Positions 17,624-27,170 of a stretch of 64,000 bases of DNA are shown here, piece by piece (the first letter of the stretch is position 1; every line of letters starts with the position of its first letter). The position numbers and the translations under genes are program-made. This DNA comes from Arthrobacter sp. TPD3018 (GTDB lineage: Bacteria; Pseudomonadota; Alphaproteobacteria; Sphingomonadales; Sphingomonadaceae). Location: the NCBI GenBank assembly GCA_003075315.1, contig QDFQ01000001.1, positions 847,355 to 911,354 on the forward strand, written 5' to 3'. The notes under the pieces were generated by a model that saw only the letters and a list, made by a program, of their open reading frames with translations, had not been told where the DNA came from and did no database searches.

Positions 17624-19224
17624 TGCGGTCTATCTCTCTGGGGCTGGCGCTGGGCGCTTGTGCGCTTGCCGGATCGGCAGAGGCGCAGGGCCGGCGCGTC
17701 ACCGCGACGCCCTATATCGAACTGGGGCAGGTGCTCGACGCCGACCTCAACAGCGGCGACGTGCTGACCTATTCGACCATCGCGGCGGGGATCGACCTGG
17801 CCGCGGGCACGTCGCGCGTGAACGGGCAGCTGTCCTATCGCTACGAACGGCGGATCGCGTGGGACGACCGGATCGGCGATTCGGACGTCCACACCGGTCT
17901 GGCGCGCGTCTCGGCGAAGGTTGCGCGCGGTCTGACGCTGGAGGCGGGCGGCATCGCGACGCGCGCGCGTGCCGACATCCGCGGTGCGGCGCCGGGCGTG
18001 CTGGTCGGCAATGTCGACAACATCAGCCAGATCTATTCGGTCTATGCCGGCCCCAGCTATGCCACGAACGTCGGGCCGGTGGCGGTCGCCGCCAGCTATC
18101 TGGCGGGCTATACCAAGGTCGAAAGCCCCAGCTTCGTGGGCGTCGGCCCCGGTCAGCCGCGCTTCGACTATTACGACACCGCCTTCAACCAGTCCGCGGG
18201 GATCAGCGCAGGCGTGCGACCGGGCCAGGTGCTGCCCGTGGGCCTGACTGCCAGCGCTGGCTGGGACCGTGAGGACGCGGGGCAGCTGGATGGCCGCTAC
18301 GAGGGCTGGCGGGTGCGCGGCGACGCGTTGATGCCGGTATCGCCCTATGTCGCGCTGACCGCAGGCGTCGGCTACGAACGGATCGAGACGAGCAACCGCC
18401 CGGCGCTGACCAATGCGGCGGGCCAGCCGGTGGTCGACGGCGATGGCCGCTTCGTCACCAACAGCGCCGCGCCGCGTCAGATCGCCTATCGCACGGACGG
18501 CGTCTATTACGATGCCGGTGTCGTCTGGCGCCCCAACCGCCGCGTGTCGGCGGAGGCGCGCGTCGGCAAGCGCTTCGGGTCGATCAGCTATAGCGGTCTG
18601 GCCACCTATCAGGCGTCCGAACATGTCGGAATGGCGGCGAGCGTCTATGACAGCGTCACGACCTTCGGCCAGCAGCTGCGCAACGGGCTGCAACAGCTGC
18701 CGACCAGCTTCATCTCGGCGCGCGACGCGTTCACGCAGCAGTTCAACGGCTGTGTCTTTTCGACCAGCGGCGCGACGCCGGGCGGCTGCCTAAATGACGT
18801 GTTCCAGTCGATCCAGACCGCCAGCTATCGCGCGCGCGGCGTCGATGCGGTGCTGTCAGTCACGCGCGGCCGTACGACCTATGGCGGCGGCGTCGGCTAT
18901 GCCAATCGCAAGCTGTTCAACCGCGACGACGTGCCCGGCGTGACGCTGTACGGGATCGAGGATCAGAGCGCCTATGGCCAGCTGTTCCTCAACCGCCAGC
19001 TGTCGCCCGTCTCGACCATCGAGGGCAACCTGTTCGTCAATTATTACGAATCGGGCGTTGCGCAGGCGGCTGGCGTCTGGGCCTATGGCGGCACCGCCAG
19101 CTATGGGCACAGCTTCGGCCGGATCACCACCTCTGCCAGTGCGGGCGTCTATGCGTTCGACACGGGCGATCTGGACACCACCTGGTCCGCGCAGGCGCTG
19201 ATCGCCGCGCGCTATTCCTTCTAG
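17623..19224 (+). CDS. PEP-CTERM/XrtA-associated outer-membrane beta-barrel protein
   Basis: This 533-residue protein has a signal peptide (cleavage near AEAQG, residue 22) and many short alternating strands with aromatic residues, ending in YSF as outer-membrane barrels do. It fits the TIGR03016 family found in XrtA loci between the kinase and the ATPase. It is the probable outer-membrane partner for polymer export. The ATG at 17623 overlaps the kinase stop; a GTG three bases earlier is possible. Confidence 0.87.
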   Translation: MRSISLGLALGACALAGSAEAQGRRVTATPYIELGQVLDADLNSGDVLTYSTIAAGIDLAAGTSRVNGQLSYRYERRIAWDDRIGDSDVHTGLARVSAKVARGLTLEAGGIATRARADIRGAAPGVLVGNVDNISQIYSVYAGPSYATNVGPVAVAASYLAGYTKVESPSFVGVGPGQPRFDYYDTAFNQSAGISAGVRPGQVLPVGLTASAGWDREDAGQLDGRYEGWRVRGDALMPVSPYVALTAGVGYERIETSNRPALTNAAGQPVVDGDGRFVTNSAAPRQIAYRTDGVYYDAGVVWRPNRRVSAEARVGKRFGSISYSGLATYQASEHVGMAASVYDSVTTFGQQLRNGLQQLPTSFISARDAFTQQFNGCVFSTSGATPGGCLNDVFQSIQTASYRARGVDAVLSVTRGRTTYGGGVGYANRKLFNRDDVPGVTLYGIEDQSAYGQLFLNRQLSPVSTIEGNLFVNYYESGVAQAAGVWAYGGTASYGHSFGRITTSASAGVYAFDTGDLDTTWSAQALIAARYSF

Positions 19225-19236
19225 GGGCCGCACAGG

Positions 19237-20673
19237 ATGTACGAAGACCATTTCGGGCTGACCGGACGCCCCTTCCAACTCACCCCAGACGCGCGCTTCT
19301 GGTATGAGACGGCGACGCATCGCAAGGCGATGGCCTATCTCGGCTATGGCATTGCGCAGGGCGAGGGTTTCATCGTCGTGACCGGCGATATCGGCGCGGG
19401 CAAGACGACGCTGGTGGGGCATCTGACCGGCCTGCTCGATCCCGCCGCGCTCAACGTCATCACGATCGTGTCGACCGCAATCGCCGCCGACGACCTGCTG
19501 CGCGTCGTCGCGACCGGGCTGGGCGTCGATCCGGCCAACCTGACCAAGGCGCAGCTGCTGACCGCGATCGAACGCGGACTGCATGCGGTGAAGCGCTCCG
19601 GCCGGCGCACGCTGCTGATCGTCGACGAAGTGCAGGCGCTGCCCGTCGATTCGTTGGAAGAGCTGCGCATGCTGTCCAACTTCCAGGCGGGCGGACATGC
19701 ACTGCTGCAGATCCTGCTGCTCGGCCAACCCGAGTTCCGCGAGCGATTGCAGGGATCGGAGCGGCTGGAGCAGTTGCGCCAGCGCGTCATCGCCATCCAC
19801 CACCTCGATCCGATGGAGCCGCACGAGGTCGCCGATTATGTCGCGCACCGCCTGTCAGTGGTCGGCTGGCAGGGGCGCCCTGATTTTGCGGACGATGCGT
19901 TCGAGGCGCTGTATCGCGGGTCGGGCGGCGTTCCCCGGCGGCTCAACCAGCTCGCCGCGCGCGTCATGCTGGCGGCGGCGCTGGAAGGGCATGAACTGAT
20001 CGACGGCCGGCTGGTGCGCCAGGTGGTGCGCGATTTGGAGGCGGACCTGCCGGCAAGCTTTACGCCGTCGGTGGCGCAACCGACCGCTGAACCCGAACCC
20101 GAACTCGTGACCCAGGCCGCTGTCACGCCGGAACCGCTTGCTGTCGAGCCCACGATCGTGCCGATTGAGGCGGAACCGGAAGCCACCACTGAAGAACCCG
20201 CCATTGAGGACGTGACGCCGATCCGCCGGTTCGTGCCGCGGACGCCGCAGTGGCTCGAACCCGTCGCCGATGCGCCGCGCGATCCGCTGCCGATCGTGGC
20301 GGAGCCTGCGGCCGAACCGGTTGAAGTGCCTGCGTTCGCGCCGATCGTCGCGGATGCGTCCGACGAGGCGACGCAAGAGCCGCTGGTCGAAGAGACGCCT
20401 ATTGAAGACGCGCCGGCCACGGCCGAAGCGGAAGCTCAAGCCGCACCGGCGGCGCCTGCGTCGAGCGATGCCGAGCGCATCGCCGCGTTGGAGGCGCGGA
20501 TCGCGCAACAGGAAGAGGCGTTGCGCCGCGTGCTGACGCTGCTGGTCGACTGGGTCGAGGCAGACCGTAGCGAAGCGGCGGCGACCGCAATGGTTGCCGG
20601 CGTCGCCGACCTGCACCACGGCCATGATGCCGTTCCCATCCGCTCGCCCGCCGCGTGGGACCATGCCGCCTGA
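19237..20673 (+). CDS. XrtA/PEP-CTERM system-associated ATPase, ExeA-like, with long C-terminal tail
   Basis: The N-terminal 270 residues form an AAA-type ATPase of the ExeA/GspA kind, with Walker A GDIGAGKTT (50-58) and Walker B LLIVDEVQ near 130 (TIGR03015 type). The remaining 200 residues are unusual: an acidic Pro/Glu/Ala-rich stretch (about 275-420) followed by a short coiled coil (AERIAALEARIAQQEEALRR). The tail probably spans or tethers; it is less conserved in the family. The gene overlaps the deacetylase start by 11 bases. Confidence 0.9.
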   Translation: MYEDHFGLTGRPFQLTPDARFWYETATHRKAMAYLGYGIAQGEGFIVVTGDIGAGKTTLVGHLTGLLDPAALNVITIVSTAIAADDLLRVVATGLGVDPANLTKAQLLTAIERGLHAVKRSGRRTLLIVDEVQALPVDSLEELRMLSNFQAGGHALLQILLLGQPEFRERLQGSERLEQLRQRVIAIHHLDPMEPHEVADYVAHRLSVVGWQGRPDFADDAFEALYRGSGGVPRRLNQLAARVMLAAALEGHELIDGRLVRQVVRDLEADLPASFTPSVAQPTAEPEPELVTQAAVTPEPLAVEPTIVPIEAEPEATTEEPAIEDVTPIRRFVPRTPQWLEPVADAPRDPLPIVAEPAAEPVEVPAFAPIVADASDEATQEPLVEETPIEDAPATAEAEAQAAPAAPASSDAERIAALEARIAQQEEALRRVLTLLVDWVEADRSEAAATAMVAGVADLHHGHDAVPIRSPAAWDHAA

Positions 20674-21517
20674 GCCGCTCCGGAACGGCCTGTCGGTCGA
20701 TGTCGAGGAATGGTTTCAGGTCGGCGCGTTCGAACGCACGATCGACCGGGCCGATTGGGACACGATCGCAAGCCGCGTCGAGGCGAACACCGGTGCGGTG
20801 CTCGACCTGTTCGCCGAAAGCGGGGTGAGGGCGACCTTCTTCACGCTTGGCTGGGTCGCCGATCGCCATCCGCGGCTGATCCGCCGCATTGCGGACGCCG
20901 GCCATGAGATTGCCAGCCACGGCTGGGACCATCAGCGCGTCTTCACCATGGGCGCCGCGGCCTTCCGCGCCGATCTGGCGCGCGCGCGCGCCGCGTTGGA
21001 GGATGCGAGCGGGCAGGCGGTGACCGGCTATCGCGCGCCGAGTTTCTCGATCGATCCGCGCAATCTGTGGGCTTTTCCGGTGCTGGCGGAGGCGGGCTAT
21101 GCCTATTCGTCTAGCGTCGCGCCGGTCGCGCACGATCATTACGGTTGGCGCGATGCGCCGCGTTACGCCTTTCGTCCGCTGAAGGATTCGCCCTTGATCG
21201 AGCTGCCAGTGACGGTCGCGCGGGTGGCGGGGCGGCACATCGCGACCGGCGGTGGTTTCTTCCGCATGCTGCCCGGGGCGCTGACTGATTTCGCGGTGCG
21301 GCAGGTCAATGCGGAGGGCCATGCGGGGGTCTTCTACTTCCACCCGTGGGAGGTCGATCCGGACCAGCCGCGCGTCGCGGAAGCGCCGCTGCGGTCGAAG
21401 GTCAGGCACTACAGCCGCCTCGGCGCGATGGCGGGCAAGCTGCGCGGCCTGATCGCACGGCATGACTGGGGCCGCGTCGACGCCGTCGTCGCGCGTGAGG
21501 CGAAGCTGTTCGCGTGA
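20663..21517 (+). CDS. XrtA-system polysaccharide deacetylase
   Basis: A 284-residue NodB-type deacetylase with a DUF3473-like C-terminus (TIGR03006 type). The start motif LSVDVEEWF provides the catalytic and metal-binding Asp residues, and EIASHGWDHQ supplies the His pair. It would remove acetyl groups from N-acetylated sugars of the polymer. The start at 20663 gives the usual family N-terminus and lies inside the end of the ATPase gene. The stop overlaps the next ATG. Confidence 0.92.
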   Translation: MPPEPLRNGLSVDVEEWFQVGAFERTIDRADWDTIASRVEANTGAVLDLFAESGVRATFFTLGWVADRHPRLIRRIADAGHEIASHGWDHQRVFTMGAAAFRADLARARAALEDASGQAVTGYRAPSFSIDPRNLWAFPVLAEAGYAYSSSVAPVAHDHYGWRDAPRYAFRPLKDSPLIELPVTVARVAGRHIATGGGFFRMLPGALTDFAVRQVNAEGHAGVFYFHPWEVDPDQPRVAEAPLRSKVRHYSRLGAMAGKLRGLIARHDWGRVDAVVAREAKLFA

Positions 21518-22560
21518 TGCACGCGCCGATCGAGCCGCGGCTGGACGTGTGCGAAGCGAACCTGGGCGATGTCCGGGAGAGCGGCGCGATCGACGCCTTC
21601 GTCCGCGCGGCGGCGGAGGCGACGCCCTTCCACCTCACCGGCTGGAGCCGCGCGGTCGAGCGGGGCTGCGGCCAGCGCGCACGCTATCTGATCGCGTCCT
21701 ATTCCGACGGTACGATCGCGGGCGTGCTGCCGCTGACCGAGATGCGATCGCCTCTGTTCGGCCGGGCTTTGGTGTCGACCGGTTTCGGTGTCGATGGCGG
21801 CGTACTGGGCGACGGCGTGGAGGCGTTGGCGGAGGCCGCCTGGGCGTTGGCCCAGCGACTGGGCTGCCCCGGCGTCGAACTGCGCGGCGGGCCGGCGCCG
21901 CGGGGTTGGGCGACCAACGATACCGCCTACCTTGGCTTCGTCCGCGATCTGGCGGCCGATGACGATGCGGAATTGCTCGCCGTACCGCGCAAGCAGCGCG
22001 CGGAGGTGCGCCGCGCGCTGGGGCTGGACCTGGATGTGGTCACCGGTGGCGAGGCGCTGCTGCGCGAGCATTATGGCGTCTACGCTCAATCGGTGCGCAA
22101 TCTCGGCACGCCGGTGTTCCCGGCGGCGCTGTTCCGCCACGTCGCGGGGGCGCTCGACAGCGACGTGCTGACCGTGCGGCATCAGGGGCGGGCCGTGGCG
22201 AGCGTGCTGAGCCTGTATTTCCGCGGCACCGTCTTTCCCTATTGGGGTGGCGGGACGGCGGCGGCGCGGGGGCTGCGTGCCAACGATCGCATGTACTTCG
22301 CGCTGATGAGCCATGCGCGGAATCGCGGCTGCACGCGGTTCGACTTCGGCCGGTCGAAGACGGGCACGGGCGCGGCGGCCTTCAAGAAGAACTGGGGCTT
22401 TACCGGGGTGCCGCGCTGCTATGCGACGCGCAGCGACGGGCCGGCGCGCGAGGTCAATCCGCTCAACCCTAAATATGCGATGATGGTGGCGACGTGGAAG
22501 AGGCTGCCGCTGCCGCTCGCCAATCTGATGGGACCGTGGATCGCCCGCGGCCTGGGCTGA
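21517..22560 (+). CDS. FemAB-family XrtA/PEP-CTERM-associated protein
   Basis: A 347-residue GNAT-fold protein of the FemAB kind (TIGR03019 type), with a Lys/Arg-rich RKQRAEVRRALG stretch and the C-terminal FDFGRSKTGTGAAAFKKNWG motif typical of the XrtA-associated members. FemAB proteins transfer aminoacyl groups from tRNA; the acceptor here is unknown and may be the polysaccharide. Start ATG 21517 overlaps the deacetylase stop; its own stop overlaps the glycosyltransferase start as TGATG. Confidence 0.9.
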   Translation: MHAPIEPRLDVCEANLGDVRESGAIDAFVRAAAEATPFHLTGWSRAVERGCGQRARYLIASYSDGTIAGVLPLTEMRSPLFGRALVSTGFGVDGGVLGDGVEALAEAAWALAQRLGCPGVELRGGPAPRGWATNDTAYLGFVRDLAADDDAELLAVPRKQRAEVRRALGLDLDVVTGGEALLREHYGVYAQSVRNLGTPVFPAALFRHVAGALDSDVLTVRHQGRAVASVLSLYFRGTVFPYWGGGTAAARGLRANDRMYFALMSHARNRGCTRFDFGRSKTGTGAAAFKKNWGFTGVPRCYATRSDGPAREVNPLNPKYAMMVATWKRLPLPLANLMGPWIARGLG

Positions 22561-23714
22561 TGGATCTGCTGTTCCTAGCGCACCGCGCGCCCTTTCCGCC
22601 CGATCGCGGCGACAAGATCCGGAGCTATCACGTCCTGCGCTATCTGATGGCACGCGCGCGCGTCCATCTGGTCGCGTTCGGAGACAGCGACGCGGATTTC
22701 GACGTGCCGGCACCGATTGCGGAGGGCCTGGAGAGCATCACGCTGATCCGCCGCACCAAACCGCAGGCGCTGGCGGCGGTCGAGGCGCTGGCGACGGGGA
22801 GGCCGGTGTCGCTCACCGCCTTCGACGCGGCGGCGATGCGGCGGGCGGTCGCGGCGCGGCGGGTCGATGCCGTCTACTGTTTCTCTGGCCAGATGGCGCA
22901 ATATCTGCCGGCGGGCGTGCCGGCCGTGATGGACTTCGTCGACGTCGATTCCGCCAAGTTCGCGCAATTCGCCGATGCCGGCAGCGCGGCGATGCGCTGG
23001 ATGATGCGGCGGGAGGCACGGCTGCTCGGCGCGTTCGAGCGGCAGGTGTCGGCAACCGTCCGCGCCAGCCTGTTCGTCAGCGAAGCGGAGGCGGCGCTTT
23101 TCCGCAGCGGCGGTGGGGCAGGGCGGATCGTCGCGGTGGAGAATGGCATTGACGCGGCGGCGTTCGATCCGACGAGTGTCGGTCCGGCGACGCAGGGCCC
23201 ACTACTCGTCTTCACCGGCCAGATGGACTACCGCCCGAACGTGGAGGCGGTGGTGTGGTTCGCGGCGGAGGTGACGCCGCGCTTGCGCGAAACGCATCCG
23301 GGTGTCCGCTTCGCGATCGTCGGACGTGCGCCGACCGCGGCGGTGCAGGCACTCGCCGCGCCCGATGTGATCGTGACTGGCGCGGTCGACGATGTCCGCC
23401 CGCGGCTGGCGGCGGCGAGCGTGTGCGTCGCGCCGCTGCATCTGGCGCGGGGCATCCAGAACAAGGTGCTGGAGGCGATGGCGATGGCGCGGCCCGTCGT
23501 CGCCTCGCCCGCCGCTGCCGAGGGCATCGACCACGCCGGCACGCTGCGAGTGGCGGGGAGTGCGACGGAACAAGCAGCGGCGATCGGCGCGCTGCTGGAC
23601 GATCCGGATGCGGCATCGGCGCTCGGGGCTGCGGCACGGGCGCGGGTGTTGGCCCGCTACGATTGGGCGGCGCGGCTGGCACCGCTCGACGACCTGCTCG
23701 GGCTGAGCGCATGA
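22560..23714 (+). CDS. PEP-CTERM/XrtA-system glycosyltransferase
   Basis: This 384-residue GT4-fold transferase (TIGR03087 type) opens with the family signature FLAHRAPFPPDRGDKIRSYH and has a C-terminal donor-binding half with FTGQMDYRPNVEAV and IQNKVLEAMAMARPVV. It adds a sugar during assembly of the repeat unit at the cytoplasmic face. It is translationally coupled to both neighbours by overlapping codons. Confidence 0.92.
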   Translation: MDLLFLAHRAPFPPDRGDKIRSYHVLRYLMARARVHLVAFGDSDADFDVPAPIAEGLESITLIRRTKPQALAAVEALATGRPVSLTAFDAAAMRRAVAARRVDAVYCFSGQMAQYLPAGVPAVMDFVDVDSAKFAQFADAGSAAMRWMMRREARLLGAFERQVSATVRASLFVSEAEAALFRSGGGAGRIVAVENGIDAAAFDPTSVGPATQGPLLVFTGQMDYRPNVEAVVWFAAEVTPRLRETHPGVRFAIVGRAPTAAVQALAAPDVIVTGAVDDVRPRLAAASVCVAPLHLARGIQNKVLEAMAMARPVVASPAAAEGIDHAGTLRVAGSATEQAAAIGALLDDPDAASALGAAARARVLARYDWAARLAPLDDLLGLSA

Positions 23715-25207
23715 GCGGCTGGCGGCGGCATGGGATCGCGCTGGCGCTGGCTGCCGCAGTCATCCTGCTGATGTTCCGCGCCGACGTGGTGCGGCTCGTC
23801 ACGATCTGGTGGACCAGCACGACCTTCGGGCATTGCCTGTTCATCGGTCCGGTGATCGGCTGGCTGGTCTGGCAGCGGCGGCGCGAGCTTGGCGCCTTGA
23901 CGCCGATCGCCTGGTGGCCGGGGTTGCTCCTGGTCGCGGCGGGGGGCGCCGGCTGGCTGATGGGCGATGCGGGCTCGGTCAGCTTCGCGCGGCAATTGGG
24001 CGTCGTGCTGATGCTGCAAGGCGCGGTGGTGACGCTGCTCGGCGCGCAGGTCGCGCGCGGGCTGCTGTTCCCGCTTGCCTATGCGCTGTTCCTCGTGCCC
24101 TTCGGCGAGGCGTTGGAGCCGCCGTTGCAGGCGGTGACGGTGCGGATCGTCATGCCGCTGCTGCATCTGTTCGGCGTGCCCGCCACGTCGAACGGCGTGC
24201 TGATTCACGCCGGCCGCTATTATTTCGAGGTGGCGGAGGCGTGTTCGGGCGCCAAGTTCGTCATCGCGATGCTCGCGTTCGGCGTGCTGGTCGCCAACGT
24301 CTGTTTCGTGTCGTGGCAGCGGCGGATTGGCTTCATGGTCGCCGCGCTGGTGGTGCCGGTGATCGCCAACGGCCTGCGGGCCTTCGGGACGATCTACGCC
24401 GCGCATCTGACCAGCGTGGAGGCGGCGACGGGGTTCGACCATATCGTCTATGGCTGGCTGTTCTTTGGGCTGGTGATGGCGGCGGTGCTGGCGATCGGCT
24501 GGCGCTGGTTCGACCGCGCGCCCGATGCGCCCGCCTTCGATCCTACGCGCCTGCCGCCCGTGCGGAGGGGGCGGATCGCGTTACCGCTTGGCGTTCTGCT
24601 GACGGTCGTCGTTGCAGGTATCTGGCCGATGTGGAGCGCCGCTATCGCCCATCGCGCCACGCCGCTGCCGACGCAGATCGACCTGCCGGTGGTCGCCGGC
24701 TGGACCCGCGCGCCGCTCAGCCAGCGCGCGGCGTGGCAACCTTACTACCCCGGCGCGGATCACGTCCTGTTCGGTCGCTACGCCCGCGATGGCGCCGCGG
24801 TCGACCTAGCCGTCGCGGTGTTCGCATCGCAGGGCGAGGGGCATAAGATCGGTGCGTTCGGCACCGGCCCGATCCGCGAGGAGGACCGCTGGGTCCGCAT
24901 CGCCGATGCCGCGCCGATCACCGGTGGCGCGGCGCTGCGCATGACCGCGCCGGGTAGCGACGGCCATGCGGTGGAGCGCGTCGTCGCGACATGGTACGTG
25001 GTCGGCAACAGGGTTACGGCGGACGAGCGCGTGGTGAAGATCGAGACGATGAAGGCAAAATTGCTCGGCGGCCCGCGACGTGCGGTGGCGCTCCATCTGT
25101 CGACCGAAGTGACGCCCGGCCGCGACGCGCGCGCCGATATCGCCGCCTTCGCCGCGGCATTGGGCCCGATCGACGGCGTGGCGGATCGCCTGACGGGCGC
25201 GCGCTGA
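23711..25207 (+). CDS. xrtA: Exosortase A with C-terminal EpsI domain
   Basis: The 498-residue protein has about eight membrane segments (1-265) with the exosortase catalytic residues Cys178 (EACSGAKF), Arg223 (NGLRAFG) and His244 (FDHIVYG). After a loop comes another membrane segment and a periplasmic EpsI-like domain (about 300-498) containing GWTRAPLSQRAAWQPYYPGA. XrtA is thought to process and sort PEP-CTERM proteins with exopolysaccharide. The ATG overlaps the glycosyltransferase stop as ATGA; upstream in-frame sequence belongs to that gene. No PEP-CTERM target is in the window. Confidence 0.95.
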   Translation: MSGWRRHGIALALAAAVILLMFRADVVRLVTIWWTSTTFGHCLFIGPVIGWLVWQRRRELGALTPIAWWPGLLLVAAGGAGWLMGDAGSVSFARQLGVVLMLQGAVVTLLGAQVARGLLFPLAYALFLVPFGEALEPPLQAVTVRIVMPLLHLFGVPATSNGVLIHAGRYYFEVAEACSGAKFVIAMLAFGVLVANVCFVSWQRRIGFMVAALVVPVIANGLRAFGTIYAAHLTSVEAATGFDHIVYGWLFFGLVMAAVLAIGWRWFDRAPDAPAFDPTRLPPVRRGRIALPLGVLLTVVVAGIWPMWSAAIAHRATPLPTQIDLPVVAGWTRAPLSQRAAWQPYYPGADHVLFGRYARDGAAVDLAVAVFASQGEGHKIGAFGTGPIREEDRWVRIADAAPITGGAALRMTAPGSDGHAVERVVATWYVVGNRVTADERVVKIETMKAKLLGGPRRAVALHLSTEVTPGRDARADIAAFAAALGPIDGVADRLTGAR

Positions 25208-27093
25208 TGTGCGGCATTGCGGGGCTGTTTCACCCTGGCACCCCCAAGCCCGTCGATCCCGCCCGTATCGCTGCGATGATCGCGGTACAGGCGCACCGTG
25301 GCCCGGATGGCGACGGCGTATGGACCGCGCCCGGCGTTGGCCTGGGTCATCGCAGGCTGTCGATCATCGATCTGGAAGGCTCGCCGCAACCGATGCACGC
25401 GGGCGCGCTGAGCGTCACCTACAATGGCGAAATTTACAATTTTGCCGAGCTTCGCGCGCAGCTGGAGCGGGGCGGCGCACGCTTCGTCACCGATGGCGAT
25501 ACCGAGGTGCTGCTGCACGGCTGGCGCGCCTGGGGGCCGGGGCTGCTCGACCGGCTTAACGGCATGTTCGCCTTCGCGATCCACGATGCGGAGGCGGGGA
25601 CGCTGTTCCTCGCCCGCGACCGGCTGGGCGTGAAGCCGCTCCATTATGTCGAACTGTCCGACGGCAGCCTCGCCTTCGCGTCCGAACTGAAGGGCCTCCT
25701 CGCGCATCCGTCGCTGCGCCGCGTGCCCGATGCCACCGCGATCGAGGATTATCTGGCGTTCGGCTACGTCCCCGACGACGCCTGTCTGATCGCTGGCGTG
25801 CGCAAGTTGCCTGCGGGCCATTGCCTGCTGGTGCGGCGGGGGCAAAGCGTACCGGCGCCGCGCCAATGGTGGGACGTCAGCTTCGCCGACCGGGCGACCG
25901 GCTCTGCACGCACGCTCGGCGAAGACCTGCTGGCGCATATGCGCGAGGGCGTGCGCAGCCGCATGGTCGCCGACGTGCCGCTCGGTGCCTTCCTGTCGGG
26001 TGGCGTCGACAGCTCCGCGGTTGTCGCGCTGATGGCGGAGGCGAGCAAGGCGGCGGTGCGCACCTGCACGATCGGCTTCGACGAGGCGGGCCATGACGAG
26101 CGGGAGCACGCCGCGGCGGTAGCGCAGCGCTTCGCCACCGATCACCACGCCCAAGTCGTGCGCCCCGACGACTTCGCGTTGATCGACACGCTGGTCCAGC
26201 ATTTCGACGAGCCTTTCGCCGATGGCAGCGCGCTCGCGACCTATCAGGTCGCCGCACTGGCGCGGCAGCGGGTGACGGTGGCGCTGTCGGGCGACGGTGC
26301 GGACGAGGTGTTCGCCGGCTATCGTCGCTACCGTTTCCAGGCGGCCGAAGAGCGCGTGCGGGGGCTGTTGCCACCTGCGTGGCGCACCGCGGCGTTCGGG
26401 ACGCTGGGGCGCTATTATCCCAAGGCCGATTGGGCACCCCGGCCATTGCGCGCGAAGACGACGTTGCTCGCCCTCGCCAGCGATGGCGACGACGCCTATG
26501 CGCGCGCCGTCGGCATCACGTCACCCGAGCTGCGCGGCACGTTGGTCGGCGCCGACGTGCGCGCCGCGCTGCAGGGCCATCGCGCAGAGGACCGCTACAT
26601 CGCCGCGATGCGCGCAGCGCCGGCGCGCGATGCGATCGATCGCGCGCAATATGCCGACCTGAAGATCTGGCTGCCCGGCGATATCCTGACCAAGGTGGAC
26701 CGGACGAGCATGGCGGTGGGGCTTGAGGCGCGCGAGCCGTTGCTCGACCATCGGCTGGTCGAGTTCGGCGCGCGGTTGCCTGCGTCGATGCGGCTGCACC
26801 GGGGGACGGGCAAATGGCTGATGAAACGCAGCCTCGAACGCTATCTGCCGCGTGATATCCTCTACCGGCCCAAGATGGGCTTCGTCACGCCGATCAGCGA
26901 CTGGTTCCGCGGCGCACTGGCCGACGAAGCGGAGGCGTTGACCCGTTCGCGCTTCCTTTCCGATAGTGGCTGGCTGGCGATGCCGACCGTCGCCCGGTTG
27001 GTCGAAGCGCATCGCAGCGGGCGCGCCGATCACGGCCGTACCCTGTGGCAATTGATGATGCTGGAACGCGCCGGACGCCGCCTGTTCGGCTGA
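25207..27093 (+). CDS. XrtA/PEP-CTERM-system amidotransferase (asparagine synthase-like)
   Basis: A 628-residue glutamine amidotransferase of the AsnB kind (TIGR03108 type). The N-terminal class II glutaminase begins MCGIAG with the nucleophile Cys2 and has RGPDGDG; the C-terminal synthetase domain has the ATP pyrophosphatase motif SGGVDSS near residue 265 and SGDGADEVFAGYRRY. It is the last gene of the XrtA operon and probably amidates a carboxylated sugar. The start overlaps the exosortase stop. Confidence 0.93.
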   Translation: MCGIAGLFHPGTPKPVDPARIAAMIAVQAHRGPDGDGVWTAPGVGLGHRRLSIIDLEGSPQPMHAGALSVTYNGEIYNFAELRAQLERGGARFVTDGDTEVLLHGWRAWGPGLLDRLNGMFAFAIHDAEAGTLFLARDRLGVKPLHYVELSDGSLAFASELKGLLAHPSLRRVPDATAIEDYLAFGYVPDDACLIAGVRKLPAGHCLLVRRGQSVPAPRQWWDVSFADRATGSARTLGEDLLAHMREGVRSRMVADVPLGAFLSGGVDSSAVVALMAEASKAAVRTCTIGFDEAGHDEREHAAAVAQRFATDHHAQVVRPDDFALIDTLVQHFDEPFADGSALATYQVAALARQRVTVALSGDGADEVFAGYRRYRFQAAEERVRGLLPPAWRTAAFGTLGRYYPKADWAPRPLRAKTTLLALASDGDDAYARAVGITSPELRGTLVGADVRAALQGHRAEDRYIAAMRAAPARDAIDRAQYADLKIWLPGDILTKVDRTSMAVGLEAREPLLDHRLVEFGARLPASMRLHRGTGKWLMKRSLERYLPRDILYRPKMGFVTPISDWFRGALADEAEALTRSRFLSDSGWLAMPTVARLVEAHRSGRADHGRTLWQLMMLERAGRRLFG

Positions 27094-27131
27094 TCGTTTC
27101 GCTACCGGTGTAACCGCACTGTCATCAAATC

Positions 27132-27146
27132 CTAACCCGCCATTTA
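27132..27146 (+). promoter_or_regulatory. CtrA-like site before the chemoreceptor gene
   Basis: CTAA-N7-TTTA followed by CC matches the CtrA pattern TTAA-N7-TTAA with one mismatch in each half. It ends 24 bases before the receptor ATG. Similar sites precede cheA and cheY. Confidence 0.4.
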
Positions 27147-27170
27147 CCACTCGCCCCTAGTATCCGGGCC

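Noticed and set aside
23255..23710. A long N-terminal extension of the exosortase frame
   Set aside because: It is an alternate frame inside the glycosyltransferase gene; the ATGA overlap at 23711 gives the standard exosortase start.
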